Source: Ardenticatenaceae bacterium (GTDB taxonomy: Bacteria; Chloroflexota; Anaerolineae; Promineifilales; Promineifilaceae). From it: a DNA stretch of 64,000 bases. A program made the position numbers and the translations under genes. The DNA lies in the NCBI GenBank assembly GCA_011525915.1, contig WYBM01000041.1, positions 27,082-91,081 of the forward strand, read 5' to 3'. Below are positions 35,811 to 44,581 of this stretch, piece by piece. The notes beneath the pieces were generated by a model. That model ran no database searches. It worked only from the letters and a program-made list of their open reading frames with translations, and was not told the origin of the DNA. Within the stretch, counting starts at the first letter, position 1. The number at the start of each line of letters is the position of its first letter.

Positions 35811-37232
35811 TTACTGCCCCCACGTCACGGTCAGCGTGGGCCTTCCCTCTAGATCAGCATCAGACGAATAAAAATATTTACCGCTGTGCATGGCGCTGTC
35901 CGTGGCATAAATAACCAGGCGCAGCGGCTGGCCGGCGTTGTACGCCTGGGCCGCCGCCCGGCTGATGTCCCAGGTGCGGGGTACGCCCGGCCAACCAGGG
36001 AAGGCCGGCAGCGGCGCCACGCGGGTGACCGTGAAGTTTTCTACGGCTAGGGGGGCGTTGTTCCAGGTGATCGTTTGTTCTGTCCAGCCCTCGCCCGCTG
36101 TCAAAATGTGAATGAGTGAATCCTGGGCCTGAGCCGGGTTAGAGTTGCCAAAATGGTTCATGGTCAGTTCGGCAGAGATGATTTCCTTTCCGGTCGGAAT
36201 CTGGTTAAGTGGAAAGGTGATGTAAATTTTAGATAGGCAGGGCCAATCACCCAGGTTGGCCTGGTTTTGCACATTGAGCTGGTCACGGTTGGGCCGGTTG
36301 TAATGGTTGGCATCACCCCAGCCGTTGAAGAAGTTGGGGTTATAAGGTTCGCCGCAATCAAAATAACCGCCAACCTGGGCGTCGGTCACGTTGGCGCCGT
36401 TGACACCGTGTTTGATGATGGTAGTCCCCTGTGGCGCTGCGGCGGACGTGTACTCTGGCAGGCCAAAGCGCATTTGTCCCCAGGTGGCCGGCTGTGTACT
36501 CAGCGCCGCTTCGGGCCACACCTGAGCGGGAATGGGCGGGGAGCCGTTCTGGTTGTCACGGTCGTGCACGGCCGTAGACAGCCCCCAGATCGTACCCGTT
36601 GACGGCCGTGAACCCAACCCTAAACTGGCAAACGGCACCTCAAAGCTGGCCGTCCAGCCCCGGTCATCGGCGTTGTTGTTATTCACGGCCACACCCGTCC
36701 AACCGGCCATCGAGCTAAAGGGTACCGCGGCCTGAGCCCAGCCGGTGCCATTGCCCCGGTAAGCCACCTGGTAATTATCACGTGACTGGGGTGGGTTATT
36801 TAGTTGGGCTACGAACCGGTAGCTGTTACTATCGGGGGCATTGCCGCTGTTACCATCTAAATCCAGATACAGTGAAACCGCATCCCATTCCGTCAGACTG
36901 CTGGGGGTAGGGGTGGTATCATACCAGGTATGGCGGTCAAAAATGTGCAGCGTGACATACAGCTTCGTGTCGTCGTAGAGAACACGCACATCGGCGTAAT
37001 TGTTGGTAGGGTCCACCCGGCCAAACCAGAAGATGCTGCGCCGGGGCAGGGAAGTCACGGTGTCATAGGGCACGTTGACCCGGCGAGAGGCGGACAGGCT
37101 TTCCGGTTTTAAGACAACGGGTAGGTAAACCGAACTGCCGCCGAGGGGAGAATGGGGGGCGGCAAAAAGGGTCACGGCCGTGATACAGGCAACCACCAAC
37201 ACGCCCCAAAAGGAGATCATTTTTCGTTTCAT
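35811..37232 (-). CDS. Secreted protein with CBM9/DOMON-like and DNRLRE-like domains
   Basis: 473 aa. N-terminal signal peptide (MISFWGVLVVACITAVTLFAAPHS). A domain at about 50-230 resembles carbohydrate-binding family 9 or DOMON-type sheets (ADVRVLYDDTKLYVTLHIFDRH, EWDAVSLYLDLDGN, SYRFVAQLN). A C-terminal domain of the DNRLRE class has ISAELTMNHFGNS, GEGWTEQTITWNNAP and YFYSSDADLEGRPTLTVTW. It is presumably exported and may bind the glycan at the surface. The start is preceded by AGGAG, 12 bases away. It is the only minus-strand gene in this part of the locus. Confidence 0.72.
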   Translation of the reverse strand: MKRKMISFWGVLVVACITAVTLFAAPHSPLGGSSVYLPVVLKPESLSASRRVNVPYDTVTSLPRRSIFWFGRVDPTNNYADVRVLYDDTKLYVTLHIFDRHTWYDTTPTPSSLTEWDAVSLYLDLDGNSGNAPDSNSYRFVAQLNNPPQSRDNYQVAYRGNGTGWAQAAVPFSSMAGWTGVAVNNNNADDRGWTASFEVPFASLGLGSRPSTGTIWGLSTAVHDRDNQNGSPPIPAQVWPEAALSTQPATWGQMRFGLPEYTSAAAPQGTTIIKHGVNGANVTDAQVGGYFDCGEPYNPNFFNGWGDANHYNRPNRDQLNVQNQANLGDWPCLSKIYITFPLNQIPTGKEIISAELTMNHFGNSNPAQAQDSLIHILTAGEGWTEQTITWNNAPLAVENFTVTRVAPLPAFPGWPGVPRTWDISRAAAQAYNAGQPLRLVIYATDSAMHSGKYFYSSDADLEGRPTLTVTWGQ

Positions 37233-37540
37233 AAGCTTATCTTGCTCCTGACAATAGCCTTCGAAAGGTTACGGCCGTGGCGTTATCTGTGCGCTCAGCC
37301 TCCCGAAGATTAACTTGCTTAATGGTTTTTGCAAGTTGCGCCGCTAAAATTTACCGCGTGACATGATAACGGCAAATCTGCCTTGCCTATTCGCCACAAC
37401 ATGGTACTTTCTTCTTACTAAATGGGCAGCCTCTCAAAACCTGATAGGTTTTTGAGGCCGTAAGACGGGTAACTTCTGCGGAAGAAATACGTCAGGCTGC
37501 AAGGGTAGCCCTTCTCATAAAAAATCGGGTGATTTTAACA
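37233..37540. other. Divergent promoter region
   Basis: Spacer between the minus-strand surface protein and the plus-strand carrier gene, so promoters in both directions are expected. One ACGGCCGT lies at 37271. AT-rich tracts occur around 37320-37440. I cannot pick a convincing promoter pair by eye. Confidence 0.4.
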
Positions 37541-37786
37541 ATGGATGTAAAAGAACAAATCAGAAACTATATTGCCGAAAACTTCCTTTTTAGCAGCAAT
37601 GGCTTTACACTTGATGATGACGAGTCCTTCCTGGAAGCCGGGGTGGTGGATTCTCTGGGCGTGGTGGAGCTTGTCTCTTTTGTGGAAGAAAACTTCAACG
37701 TGCAAGTCCCAGATGATGATATTGTGCCTGACAATTTTGACAGCGTAGACAATCTGGCGGCCTACATTGCCCGGCGAGCCAACTAA
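37541..37786 (+). CDS. Acyl carrier protein (second copy)
   Basis: 81 aa from the ATG at 37541; an upstream GTG in frame would add four residues. The phosphopantetheine serine is Ser38 in FLEAGVVDSLGVVELV. The rest (FVEENFNVQVPDDDIVPDNFDSVDNLAAYI) is a complete acidic carrier fold. It is related to the carrier at 29756 but differs in helix II. Downstream lies an AMP ligase that could charge it. It serves the second acyl module of the locus. Confidence 0.9.
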   Translation: MDVKEQIRNYIAENFLFSSNGFTLDDDESFLEAGVVDSLGVVELVSFVEENFNVQVPDDDIVPDNFDSVDNLAAYIARRAN

Positions 37787-37877
37787 TGGTATTTAATGAC
37801 TTATGTGATTGCCTGAACATGCTAAGGCCAGTGATCAGAAGTCAGTAACCAGTAGACGTTTACGGGCGTCAGACCTT

Positions 37878-37931
37878 ACTGAACACTGACCACTGATGAC
37901 TGAACACTGACCACTGATGACTGAACACTGA
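37878..37931. repeat. Tandem 21-bp ACTGA-rich repeat
   Basis: Two exact 21-bp units (37878-37898, 37899-37919), each built of ACTGAACACTGACCACTGATG, are followed by a 12-bp partial copy. The array fills the spacer before the AMP-ligase gene. Similar ACTGA/CAGT sequence fills neighbouring spacers. Confidence 0.9.
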
Positions 37932-37953
37932 TATTAGGACCTGGTAACTCTCT

Positions 37954-39504
37954 ATGACTTTCCAACATGCCTTGATGGTGCAAGATTTCCTGGAAAACGG
38001 CGCTGCCCGCACACCAGACAAAGAGGCGCTCATTTGTGGCAGCGCTCGCCTGACCTATGCCCAGGTAGATGACATGGCCAACCGTTTTGCCAATTATCTG
38101 CGGGCCCATGATATTGGCCGCGGCGACCGCGTCATTTTGTACCTGCCTAATTCGGTGGAACTGGTGGCCGGCATCTTTGGCACCCTGAAAGCGGGTGGCG
38201 TCTTTGTGGTGGTGAACCATACCACAAAAGAAGATAAGCTGCTGTACATGGCCAACAACTGCCGGGCCAGCGCTATTGTGGCCCGTGGCCGTGACGCAGA
38301 GATGATTCAGCAGGTGATGGCGGCGGCGCCGTCGGTAAAGTTTGCCGTGCTGGCGGAACGTAAAGCGGTAGAGGCGGCAGAAATCCATGAGAACATGACA
38401 GCCTGGGAAACGATTCAGGCGGAGTGTCCGGAAACACGGCCGTCACGCCTGGGCATTGACCGTGACCTGGCCTGCCTCATCTACACCTCTGGCAGCACCG
38501 GTGAACCAAAGGGCGTCATGTCGGCCCACCACAATGTGGTGTTTGCGGCTTCTTCCATCATTCATTACCTGGAAAACGTGCCCGAAGACATCGTCATCGC
38601 CGTGCTGCCGCTCTCTTTTGACTATGGTCTATACCAGCTGCTGATGGTCTTTAAATTTGGCGGCACGCTTGTGCTGGAAAAAGGGTTCACTTACCCGGCA
38701 CAAATTTTACAGTTGATGGAAAAAGAAAAAGTGACTGGTTTCCCTGGGGTGCCCACCATCTTTGCCCTGCTGCTGCAAATGGATTTAAGTGGGTATGACC
38801 TGAGCAGCCTGCGGTACATCACCAATACCGCGGCGGCGCTGCCCCCCAGCCACATCGCCCAAATCGGCGAGATTTTCCCCTGGGCCACCATGTACTCTAT
38901 GTATGGCCTGACAGAAACAAAACGTACCCTATACCTGCCGCCTGATCAGCTCAAGCAGCGGCCTGGTTCTGTGGGCATTGCCATTCCCGGTACAGAAGTG
39001 TGGCTGGAAGATGAAAATGGCAGCCGTCTGGGTCCTGGCGAAGTGGGCGAGCTGGTCATTCGCGGCGGGCACGTGATGATGGGGTACTGGGAACGGCCAG
39101 AGGCCACCGCTCAGCGCTACCGCCCCGGCCCTGTTGCAGGCGAGCGGGTCTGTTACAGTGGTGACCTCTTCCGCATGGATGAGGCAGGGTACCTTTATTT
39201 TGTTGGCCGTAAGGATGACATTATCAAAAGCCGCGGTGAAAAAGTAGCCCCCAAAGAGGTAGAAAACGTGCTGTACAGTTTGCCGGGGGTGACGGAGACG
39301 GCCGTCATTGGTGTGCCTGATCCTGTCTTGGGCCAGGCCATTAAAGCGATCTTGGTGGTGCCCGACGGCCGTCTGACAGAAAAAGAGGTGCTGGCCTACT
39401 GTAAAGCCCACCTGGAAGATTTTATGGTGCCCCAGCTGGTAGAGTTCCGCGATGAACTGCCCAAAACCAGCAGCGGCAAGATTAAAAAGACGGGCCTCTC
39501 TTAA
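37954..39504 (+). CDS. AMP-dependent acyl/aminoacyl ligase
   Basis: 516 aa, a second ANL enzyme. It has YTSGSTGEPKGVM (about 177-189), the PLSFDYGLYQLL core, MYGLTET, YSGDLFRMDEAGYLYFVGRKDDIIKSRGEKVAP, and the catalytic lysine in TSSGKIKKT. The SFDYGLYQ core resembles acyl-CoA ligases found with exosortase-A/PEP-CTERM glycan loci. The Asp there could contact an amino group, so an amino-acid-like substrate is possible. It most likely charges the carrier at 37541. It is distinct from the prolyl-type ligase at 24258. Confidence 0.85.
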   Translation: MTFQHALMVQDFLENGAARTPDKEALICGSARLTYAQVDDMANRFANYLRAHDIGRGDRVILYLPNSVELVAGIFGTLKAGGVFVVVNHTTKEDKLLYMANNCRASAIVARGRDAEMIQQVMAAAPSVKFAVLAERKAVEAAEIHENMTAWETIQAECPETRPSRLGIDRDLACLIYTSGSTGEPKGVMSAHHNVVFAASSIIHYLENVPEDIVIAVLPLSFDYGLYQLLMVFKFGGTLVLEKGFTYPAQILQLMEKEKVTGFPGVPTIFALLLQMDLSGYDLSSLRYITNTAAALPPSHIAQIGEIFPWATMYSMYGLTETKRTLYLPPDQLKQRPGSVGIAIPGTEVWLEDENGSRLGPGEVGELVIRGGHVMMGYWERPEATAQRYRPGPVAGERVCYSGDLFRMDEAGYLYFVGRKDDIIKSRGEKVAPKEVENVLYSLPGVTETAVIGVPDPVLGQAIKAILVVPDGRLTEKEVLAYCKAHLEDFMVPQLVEFRDELPKTSSGKIKKTGLS

Positions 39505-39527
39505 GGGCAGTATGCAGTCGTCAGTCG

Positions 39528-39570
39528 TCAGTATGCAGTGGTCAGTAGGACACTGACCACTGCATACTGA
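39528..39570. repeat. Perfect 19-bp hairpin of the ACTGA/CAGT family
   Basis: 39528-39546 pairs perfectly with 39552-39570 around the 5-nt loop AGGAC. It lies between the AMP ligase and asparagine synthase genes and ends 22 bp before the latter's start. No T-run follows. It may terminate, attenuate or be a mobile palindrome. Confidence 0.85.
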
Positions 39571-39592
39571 TCACTGAACACTGACAACAACT

Positions 39593-41596
39593 ATGTGTGG
39601 AATTGTTGGCATTCTTAACTTAACACAAAACCCCCCGCTGGCACCGGCCCAGGTAAACACCATGCTGGGCATGATCCGTCATCGTGGGCCAGACCAGTTT
39701 GGTACCTACCTTTTTCAGGATGAGCAATCAGGCCTGGCCATGGGCAGCGCCCGCTTGAGCATCATTGACCTGGGCGGCGGCCAGCAGCCCATTGGCAATG
39801 AAGATGGCACGGCCTGGATCGTGTTTAATGGCGAGATTTATAACTATGTGGAACTACGGCCGTCCCTGGAACAACTCGGCCACCACTTTAACACAGAGTC
39901 AGACACGGAAGTCATCTTGCACGCTTATGAAGAATATGGCTCAGACTGCGTTAACCACCTGAATGGCCAGTTTGCCTTTGCCATTTGGGATGAGCGCCGG
40001 CGGCGTTTGTTCATTGGGCGAGACCGGCCGGGCATACGGCCGGTGTATTACACGGTGCGTGATGGCGTCCTCTTTTTTGCCTCTGAGATGAAAGCGTTTT
40101 TTGCTGACGCCCGGGTGACGCCGGAAATTGACCCCGTGGCCCTGGATCAGATTTTTACCTTTTGGAGTCCCATCCAGCCGCGCACCATCTTCAAAGACGT
40201 TTTTACGCTGCCACCGGGCCACCATCTGATCGTCGAAAACGGCCGTATCACCATAACCCCCTACTGGCAGCCCACCTTTCCCGCGGCCGGCACGGAAGTT
40301 GGGGCTCAGTTCACGGTGGATGAGGCTGCCCAGCAGCTCCGTGAATTATTGGTAGATGCCACCCAAATTCGGTTGCGTGCCGATGTGCCCGTAGGCGCGT
40401 ACCTCAGCGGCGGGTTGGATTCTTCGTCTACGGCGGCGCTGGTACATCATTACACCGGCAACCGGCTGGAAACGTTCTCCATTGCCTTTACAGACGCCGC
40501 CTATGATGAAAGCGAATACCAGTGGCAGATGGCCAAGCACCTGGGCACACACCATAACCTTATCACCTGTTCCCATGAGGATATTGGCCGTGTCTTCCCA
40601 CACGTTATCTGGCATACAGAAATGCCCATCATGCGGACCTCGCCTGCACCGCTTTATTTGCTGTCTGACCTGGTACACCGCCACAACTTCAAAGTGGTGC
40701 TGACAGGGGAAGGGGCCGATGAATTTTTAGGTGGGTATAACATTTTTAAAGAGGCCAAGATTCGCCGCTTTTGGGCCCGCCAGCCAGCATCGACTTTACG
40801 GCCGTCTCTCCTGCACAAACTTTACCCTTACATTGGCGGCCTGAAAAATGATGCCTATCTGCGCAAATTTTTTGGCCAGGGATTGGAAGCGGTGGCCGAC
40901 CCGGCCTATTCACACGCCATTCGCTGGCATAACAACGGCCGTACCCGGCGGGTTTTCCTGCCGGAACTGCGGGCGGCTGTGCCTGAAAGTTCACCCGCAG
41001 AGGCTATCAAACTGCCGGCAGACTTTGCCAACTGGAGCGAGCTGGCGCAGGCCCAATACCTGGAGATCACCATTTTTCTGGCCGAATACCTGCTTAATTC
41101 GCAGGGTGACCGCATGGGTATGGCCCATTCTGTGGAGGGGCGCTTCCCCTTCCTTGATCATCGTGTGATTGAGTTTGCCGCCCAACTGCCGCCGCAGTAC
41201 AAATTGCGGGGGCTGGACGAGAAGCATATTCTAAAACGGGCCATGCGTGACCTGCTGCCAGACGAGATATGGAACCGCCCCAAACGGCCGTACCGGGCCC
41301 CTATTCATAAGAGCTTCTTCCCCGACGGCCGTCCCCTGGATTGGGTAGCCGAGGTGATGTCGCCGGCCAAAGTTGAAGATGCCGGCTGCTTCTTGCCAGA
41401 TGCCGTGCAAAGCCTGGCTAAAAAGGTAGAGCGCTATGGGCAGCTGGGTGAAACGGATGACATGACACTGGCGGGCGTGCTGTCTACGCAGCTTGTCTAC
41501 CAGCAGTTTATTGCCGATTTTCGCACGGCCGTGCCCCTTGACCCATCCCAAGATGACATTAAACTGGTTGACCGGCGGATGCCGGTAGCCGCATGA
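39593..41596 (+). CDS. asnB: Asparagine synthase (glutamine-hydrolysing)
   Basis: 667 aa. The N-terminal amidotransferase begins MCGIVGI with the catalytic Cys2 intact, and HRGPDQFG, NGEIYNY and ESDTEVILHAYEEYG follow. The synthetase domain holds SGGLDSSS near 271, GEGADEFLGGYNIF, and the C-terminal region SVEGRFPFLDHR. It uses glutamine to amidate an adenylated carboxylate. Within this locus the substrate may be a uronic acid or the carrier-bound acyl group rather than aspartate. There is no obvious ribosome site before its ATG; the spacer is full of repeats. Confidence 0.9.
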   Translation: MCGIVGILNLTQNPPLAPAQVNTMLGMIRHRGPDQFGTYLFQDEQSGLAMGSARLSIIDLGGGQQPIGNEDGTAWIVFNGEIYNYVELRPSLEQLGHHFNTESDTEVILHAYEEYGSDCVNHLNGQFAFAIWDERRRRLFIGRDRPGIRPVYYTVRDGVLFFASEMKAFFADARVTPEIDPVALDQIFTFWSPIQPRTIFKDVFTLPPGHHLIVENGRITITPYWQPTFPAAGTEVGAQFTVDEAAQQLRELLVDATQIRLRADVPVGAYLSGGLDSSSTAALVHHYTGNRLETFSIAFTDAAYDESEYQWQMAKHLGTHHNLITCSHEDIGRVFPHVIWHTEMPIMRTSPAPLYLLSDLVHRHNFKVVLTGEGADEFLGGYNIFKEAKIRRFWARQPASTLRPSLLHKLYPYIGGLKNDAYLRKFFGQGLEAVADPAYSHAIRWHNNGRTRRVFLPELRAAVPESSPAEAIKLPADFANWSELAQAQYLEITIFLAEYLLNSQGDRMGMAHSVEGRFPFLDHRVIEFAAQLPPQYKLRGLDEKHILKRAMRDLLPDEIWNRPKRPYRAPIHKSFFPDGRPLDWVAEVMSPAKVEDAGCFLPDAVQSLAKKVERYGQLGETDDMTLAGVLSTQLVYQQFIADFRTAVPLDPSQDDIKLVDRRMPVAA

Positions 41597-41679
41597 TCCA
41601 TCAGGGGTCATTGGTGGTCAGTTGACCGATGACCGATGACCAACAACCGATAACTGCTTAGTAAAAACAGGAGTGATTG
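41597..41679. repeat. Repeat-rich spacer (GACCGATGACC/ACTGA family)
   Basis: Short overlapping motifs (GGTCATTGGTGGTCAG, GACCGATGACCGATGACC) with several small inverted pairs GGTCAT/ATGACC. It resembles the spacers at 35760, 37880 and 39520. A ribosome site, CAGGAG, lies at its end before the NAD-synthase-like gene. Confidence 0.6.
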
Positions 41680-42657
41680 ATGACAACACCGTCTTTCCAC
41701 CGTGACGTGTTAAAACTTGATGCCGAAACCGAAGTGAACCGTATTGCTGAAAGCCTGCGCCGCCACGTCTTTGACGTGTTAAAGAAGCGAGGCGGCGTCA
41801 TGGGTATCAGCGGCGGTGTGGACTCGGCCGTGGTACTGGCGATTGCCGTGCGGGCGCTGGGGGCCAACCGGCTGGTGACCCTGCTGCTGCCCGAGATGGA
41901 GTCCAGCCCGGACAGCGCCCACCTGGCGCGGGTGGTGTGTCGTCAGTACGGTGTAACCCCTCTCACCGAAGACGTAACCGGCGCTTTGTGGGGCTTCGGC
42001 GCGTATCAGCGGCGCGATGAGGCCGTGAAGGCCATCTTCCCGGAGTATGACAGCACGTACAAGTTAAAAATTACGCTGCCCTCTGGCCTGTTAGAGCAAG
42101 AAACACTTAACTTCTTCAGCGCGACTATTATCAGCCCAGAGGGGGAAGAGCAGACAAAGCGGCTGCGGCCGTCACAGCTGCAACAAATTGTGGCTGCCAC
42201 CAACTTTAAACAGCGCAGCCGCGTGGCTATGCTTTACTACCACGCTGAACTGCATGACTATGCCGTCATTGGCACCCCACAGCGCAACGAGCATGATCAG
42301 GGCTTCTTCGTGAAATACGGCGACGGGGCCATGGATGTGAAACCTATCGGCCATCTGTTTAAGTCGCAGGTTTACCAGTTGGCCGAATACCTGGACGTGC
42401 CGGTAGAGATTCGCAGCCGACCGCCAACCTCAGATACCTACAGCGCCGGCAGCACCCAGGAAGAGTTCTTCTTCCGCCTGCCGTTTGAGACCATGGACCT
42501 CATCTGGTATGGTCTGGACAATGGCATTCCGGCGGCAGCGGTGGCCAAAGAGATGGATCTGACCGAAGAGCAGGTACAGCGTGTCTATGATGACATCACC
42601 CGCAAGCAGCGCACCACGGCCTATTTACGGACACGGCCGTTGGGGGTAGAAGATTAA
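41680..42657 (+). CDS. nadE: NAD(+) synthase-like ATP-pyrophosphatase
   Basis: 325 aa from the ATG at 41680. The PP-loop GISGGVDSAV is near residues 42-51, and VAATNFKQRSRVAMLYYHAE and GTPQRNEHDQGFFVKYGDGAMDVKPIGHLFKSQVYQLAEYL match NadE. It lacks the N-terminal glutaminase domain, so it would use free ammonia or receive it from the adjacent asparagine synthase. Its place between AsnB and an acyltransferase suggests a specialised role in the second acyl module rather than housekeeping NAD synthesis. That role is inference. Confidence 0.8.
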   Translation: MTTPSFHRDVLKLDAETEVNRIAESLRRHVFDVLKKRGGVMGISGGVDSAVVLAIAVRALGANRLVTLLLPEMESSPDSAHLARVVCRQYGVTPLTEDVTGALWGFGAYQRRDEAVKAIFPEYDSTYKLKITLPSGLLEQETLNFFSATIISPEGEEQTKRLRPSQLQQIVAATNFKQRSRVAMLYYHAELHDYAVIGTPQRNEHDQGFFVKYGDGAMDVKPIGHLFKSQVYQLAEYLDVPVEIRSRPPTSDTYSAGSTQEEFFFRLPFETMDLIWYGLDNGIPAAAVAKEMDLTEEQVQRVYDDITRKQRTTAYLRTRPLGVED

Positions 42658-42712
42658 ACGTAACCCTTAATCACTTGTTGATTATTGGTGACTTTTCAGC
42701 AGGGAGTAGTAG

Positions 42713-43747
42713 ATGAACCGTCAATATGGGGCGTTAAGCGGCGTTGCTATTGTTCTAATTGTGCTCAACCATATCATTACCGCGGGTGACACCTTTTCGC
42801 CGGTGGAAGGCTGGGCGCAATCTCTGCTTACCATCTTGCAGGCGTTTGGCGCCTTTGCTGTGCCCACCTTTCTTTTCATTTCTGGCGCTTTTGTCTCTTA
42901 TGCCGCCAGAGGGAAGTCGGCGCTTTCCCTTAAGTTTATCTGGGGCAGCGTGAAACACATTTTGTGGCCCTACCTCATCTGGTCCCTGGTTTTTTACCTG
43001 ACGGTTTTGGTTACCCGGCAGGAGCAGCAATCAGCGGGCGGCTACATCAAAAGTTTGCTGGTGGGGTACCCGTATCATTTTGTGCCGCTGTTGATCTTTT
43101 ATTACCTCATCTCGCCGTTTCTGGTCATCATGGGCAAGCGGTTTGGCTGGCTGCTGCTGTTGGCCATAGGCCTGTACCAACTGTTCTTGCTGTACGCTGT
43201 AAAGCCAGTAGAGGCGTTTGGCCTTATGAACCCGCCAGGCTGGACATGGTATCTTACACCGCCCATCCTGCGCACGACCATGGCCGATTGGGCCATCTAT
43301 TTTCCCATGGGGCTGATTTTCAGTATGCACAATACGGCGTTGAAGCCACGCTTGCAGCGGTGGAAATGGGTGAGCCTCACGGCCGTGACGCTGCTCTTTG
43401 TTCTGGGCATCCTTAATGCGTTTGGGCTCATGGCTGCCCCCTGGGCGCGCTTTTTGGCCCCGGTGCCCCTCATGTTTCTGCTGCCCATCATCAACCGCAG
43501 CACCATTCCTGCAGTTGCCCGCTTTGAGCAGGTGGGGCGGCGCAGCTACGGCATCTATTTACTTCACTTTATTGTGCTGGATTGGGTATTGTTTTTGCTC
43601 AACAAGTTGGCCCCTGGCCTGTTTCACTGGCCGGTTATCATTGACCCACTGTTGTTTGTGGTGGCCTTATGGGTTCCACTAACCATCATGGAAATGGCCG
43701 CCAGACGGCCGTCTACGCGCAAAGTGTATCGTTACGTTTTTGGCTAG
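42713..43747 (+). CDS. Membrane acyltransferase family 3 protein (third copy)
   Basis: 344 aa, about ten helices. VLNHIITAG holds the conserved N-terminal His. SVKHILWPYLIWSLVFYL is the basic/aromatic loop. The C-terminus STRKVYRYVFG resembles the YYKYIFG and YYQYIFG ends of the two homologues at 28624 and 29999. A GGAG site precedes the ATG. It probably transfers the acyl group of the second module to a sugar at the membrane. Confidence 0.83.
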   Translation: MNRQYGALSGVAIVLIVLNHIITAGDTFSPVEGWAQSLLTILQAFGAFAVPTFLFISGAFVSYAARGKSALSLKFIWGSVKHILWPYLIWSLVFYLTVLVTRQEQQSAGGYIKSLLVGYPYHFVPLLIFYYLISPFLVIMGKRFGWLLLLAIGLYQLFLLYAVKPVEAFGLMNPPGWTWYLTPPILRTTMADWAIYFPMGLIFSMHNTALKPRLQRWKWVSLTAVTLLFVLGILNAFGLMAAPWARFLAPVPLMFLLPIINRSTIPAVARFEQVGRRSYGIYLLHFIVLDWVLFLLNKLAPGLFHWPVIIDPLLFVVALWVPLTIMEMAARRPSTRKVYRYVFG

Positions 43748-43756
43748 GCATCAGAC

Positions 43757-44581
43757 ATGCTCACTCCCGGTTACGTTAAATATCGCACCATCCAATATCT
43801 GCGCCACACCGCCCTGGAAAAAGGGTGGATGGGACAGTCTGACTACACCCGCTTTGTCATTTTGGGGCGGTCGCGGGTGGGGTCAAATTTGCTGCGGGGC
43901 CTGCTGAATGCCCATAGCCAGGCGGTGGTATTTGGCGAGATCTTCCAGAATAAACAGGAGATTGGCTGGGCCATGGAAGGTTTTCCCACCAACGGCCGTA
44001 CCAAACGCCTGTTCCTGCGCCAGCCCGTTCAGCTTTTAGAGCAGAAGTTATGGCGCAATTATCCTGAGGGAACGACGGCCGTCGGCTTCAAGATTTTTTA
44101 TTACCATGCCCGCGATGTCGAGTGGACGGCCGTGTGGGATTATCTGCAGCAGGATGCCAACCTGCGGGTGCTGCACCTCAAACGGCAAAACCTGTTGGAC
44201 GTTCATCTCTCTCGCAAACGAGCCATGCTTTCCGAAGAATGGGTTAGTACGGGCGGCACGGCCGTCAAGGTAGGGGCCATTCCCCTCAATTATGATGAAT
44301 GCCTGGCCGATTTTGAACAGACCCGTGCCTGGGAAAGAGAGGCTGAAACCTTTTTTAAGTATCATCCAACTCTGGAACTGCTTTATGAAGCGCTGACGGC
44401 AAACACTGCCCATGAAATGCGCCGTGTGCAGGAATTCTTAGGCCTGGATTACGAAACCGTGCAGCCACAGACATCGAAGCAGCGCAAACGGCCGTTGGCC
44501 CAGGCCATTACCAACTTTGCGGCATTAAAAGCGCAGTTTGCCGGGTCGCCCTGGGCGGCCTTTTTTGAAGAAGAACCATGA
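43757..44581 (+). CDS. Sulfotransferase family protein
   Basis: 274 aa. The PAPS site is recognisable near residue 35: RFVILGRSRVGSNLLRGLLNAHSQAVVFGEIF, a variant P-loop like that of LPS/Stf0-type sulfotransferases. RVLHLKRQNLLDVHLSRKRA occupies the 3'-phosphate-binding position, and a late FFKYHPTLELLYEALT plus VQEFLGLDYETVQPQTSKQ fits the same family. It is cytosolic. The stop overlaps the following GT2 start. This is the third sulfotransferase-like gene of the window. Confidence 0.75.
   Translation: MLTPGYVKYRTIQYLRHTALEKGWMGQSDYTRFVILGRSRVGSNLLRGLLNAHSQAVVFGEIFQNKQEIGWAMEGFPTNGRTKRLFLRQPVQLLEQKLWRNYPEGTTAVGFKIFYYHARDVEWTAVWDYLQQDANLRVLHLKRQNLLDVHLSRKRAMLSEEWVSTGGTAVKVGAIPLNYDECLADFEQTRAWEREAETFFKYHPTLELLYEALTANTAHEMRRVQEFLGLDYETVQPQTSKQRKRPLAQAITNFAALKAQFAGSPWAAFFEEEP

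Noticed and set aside
37878..37931. CRISPR array
   Set aside because: The 21-bp units are directly adjacent without unique spacers, and there are no cas genes in the window.
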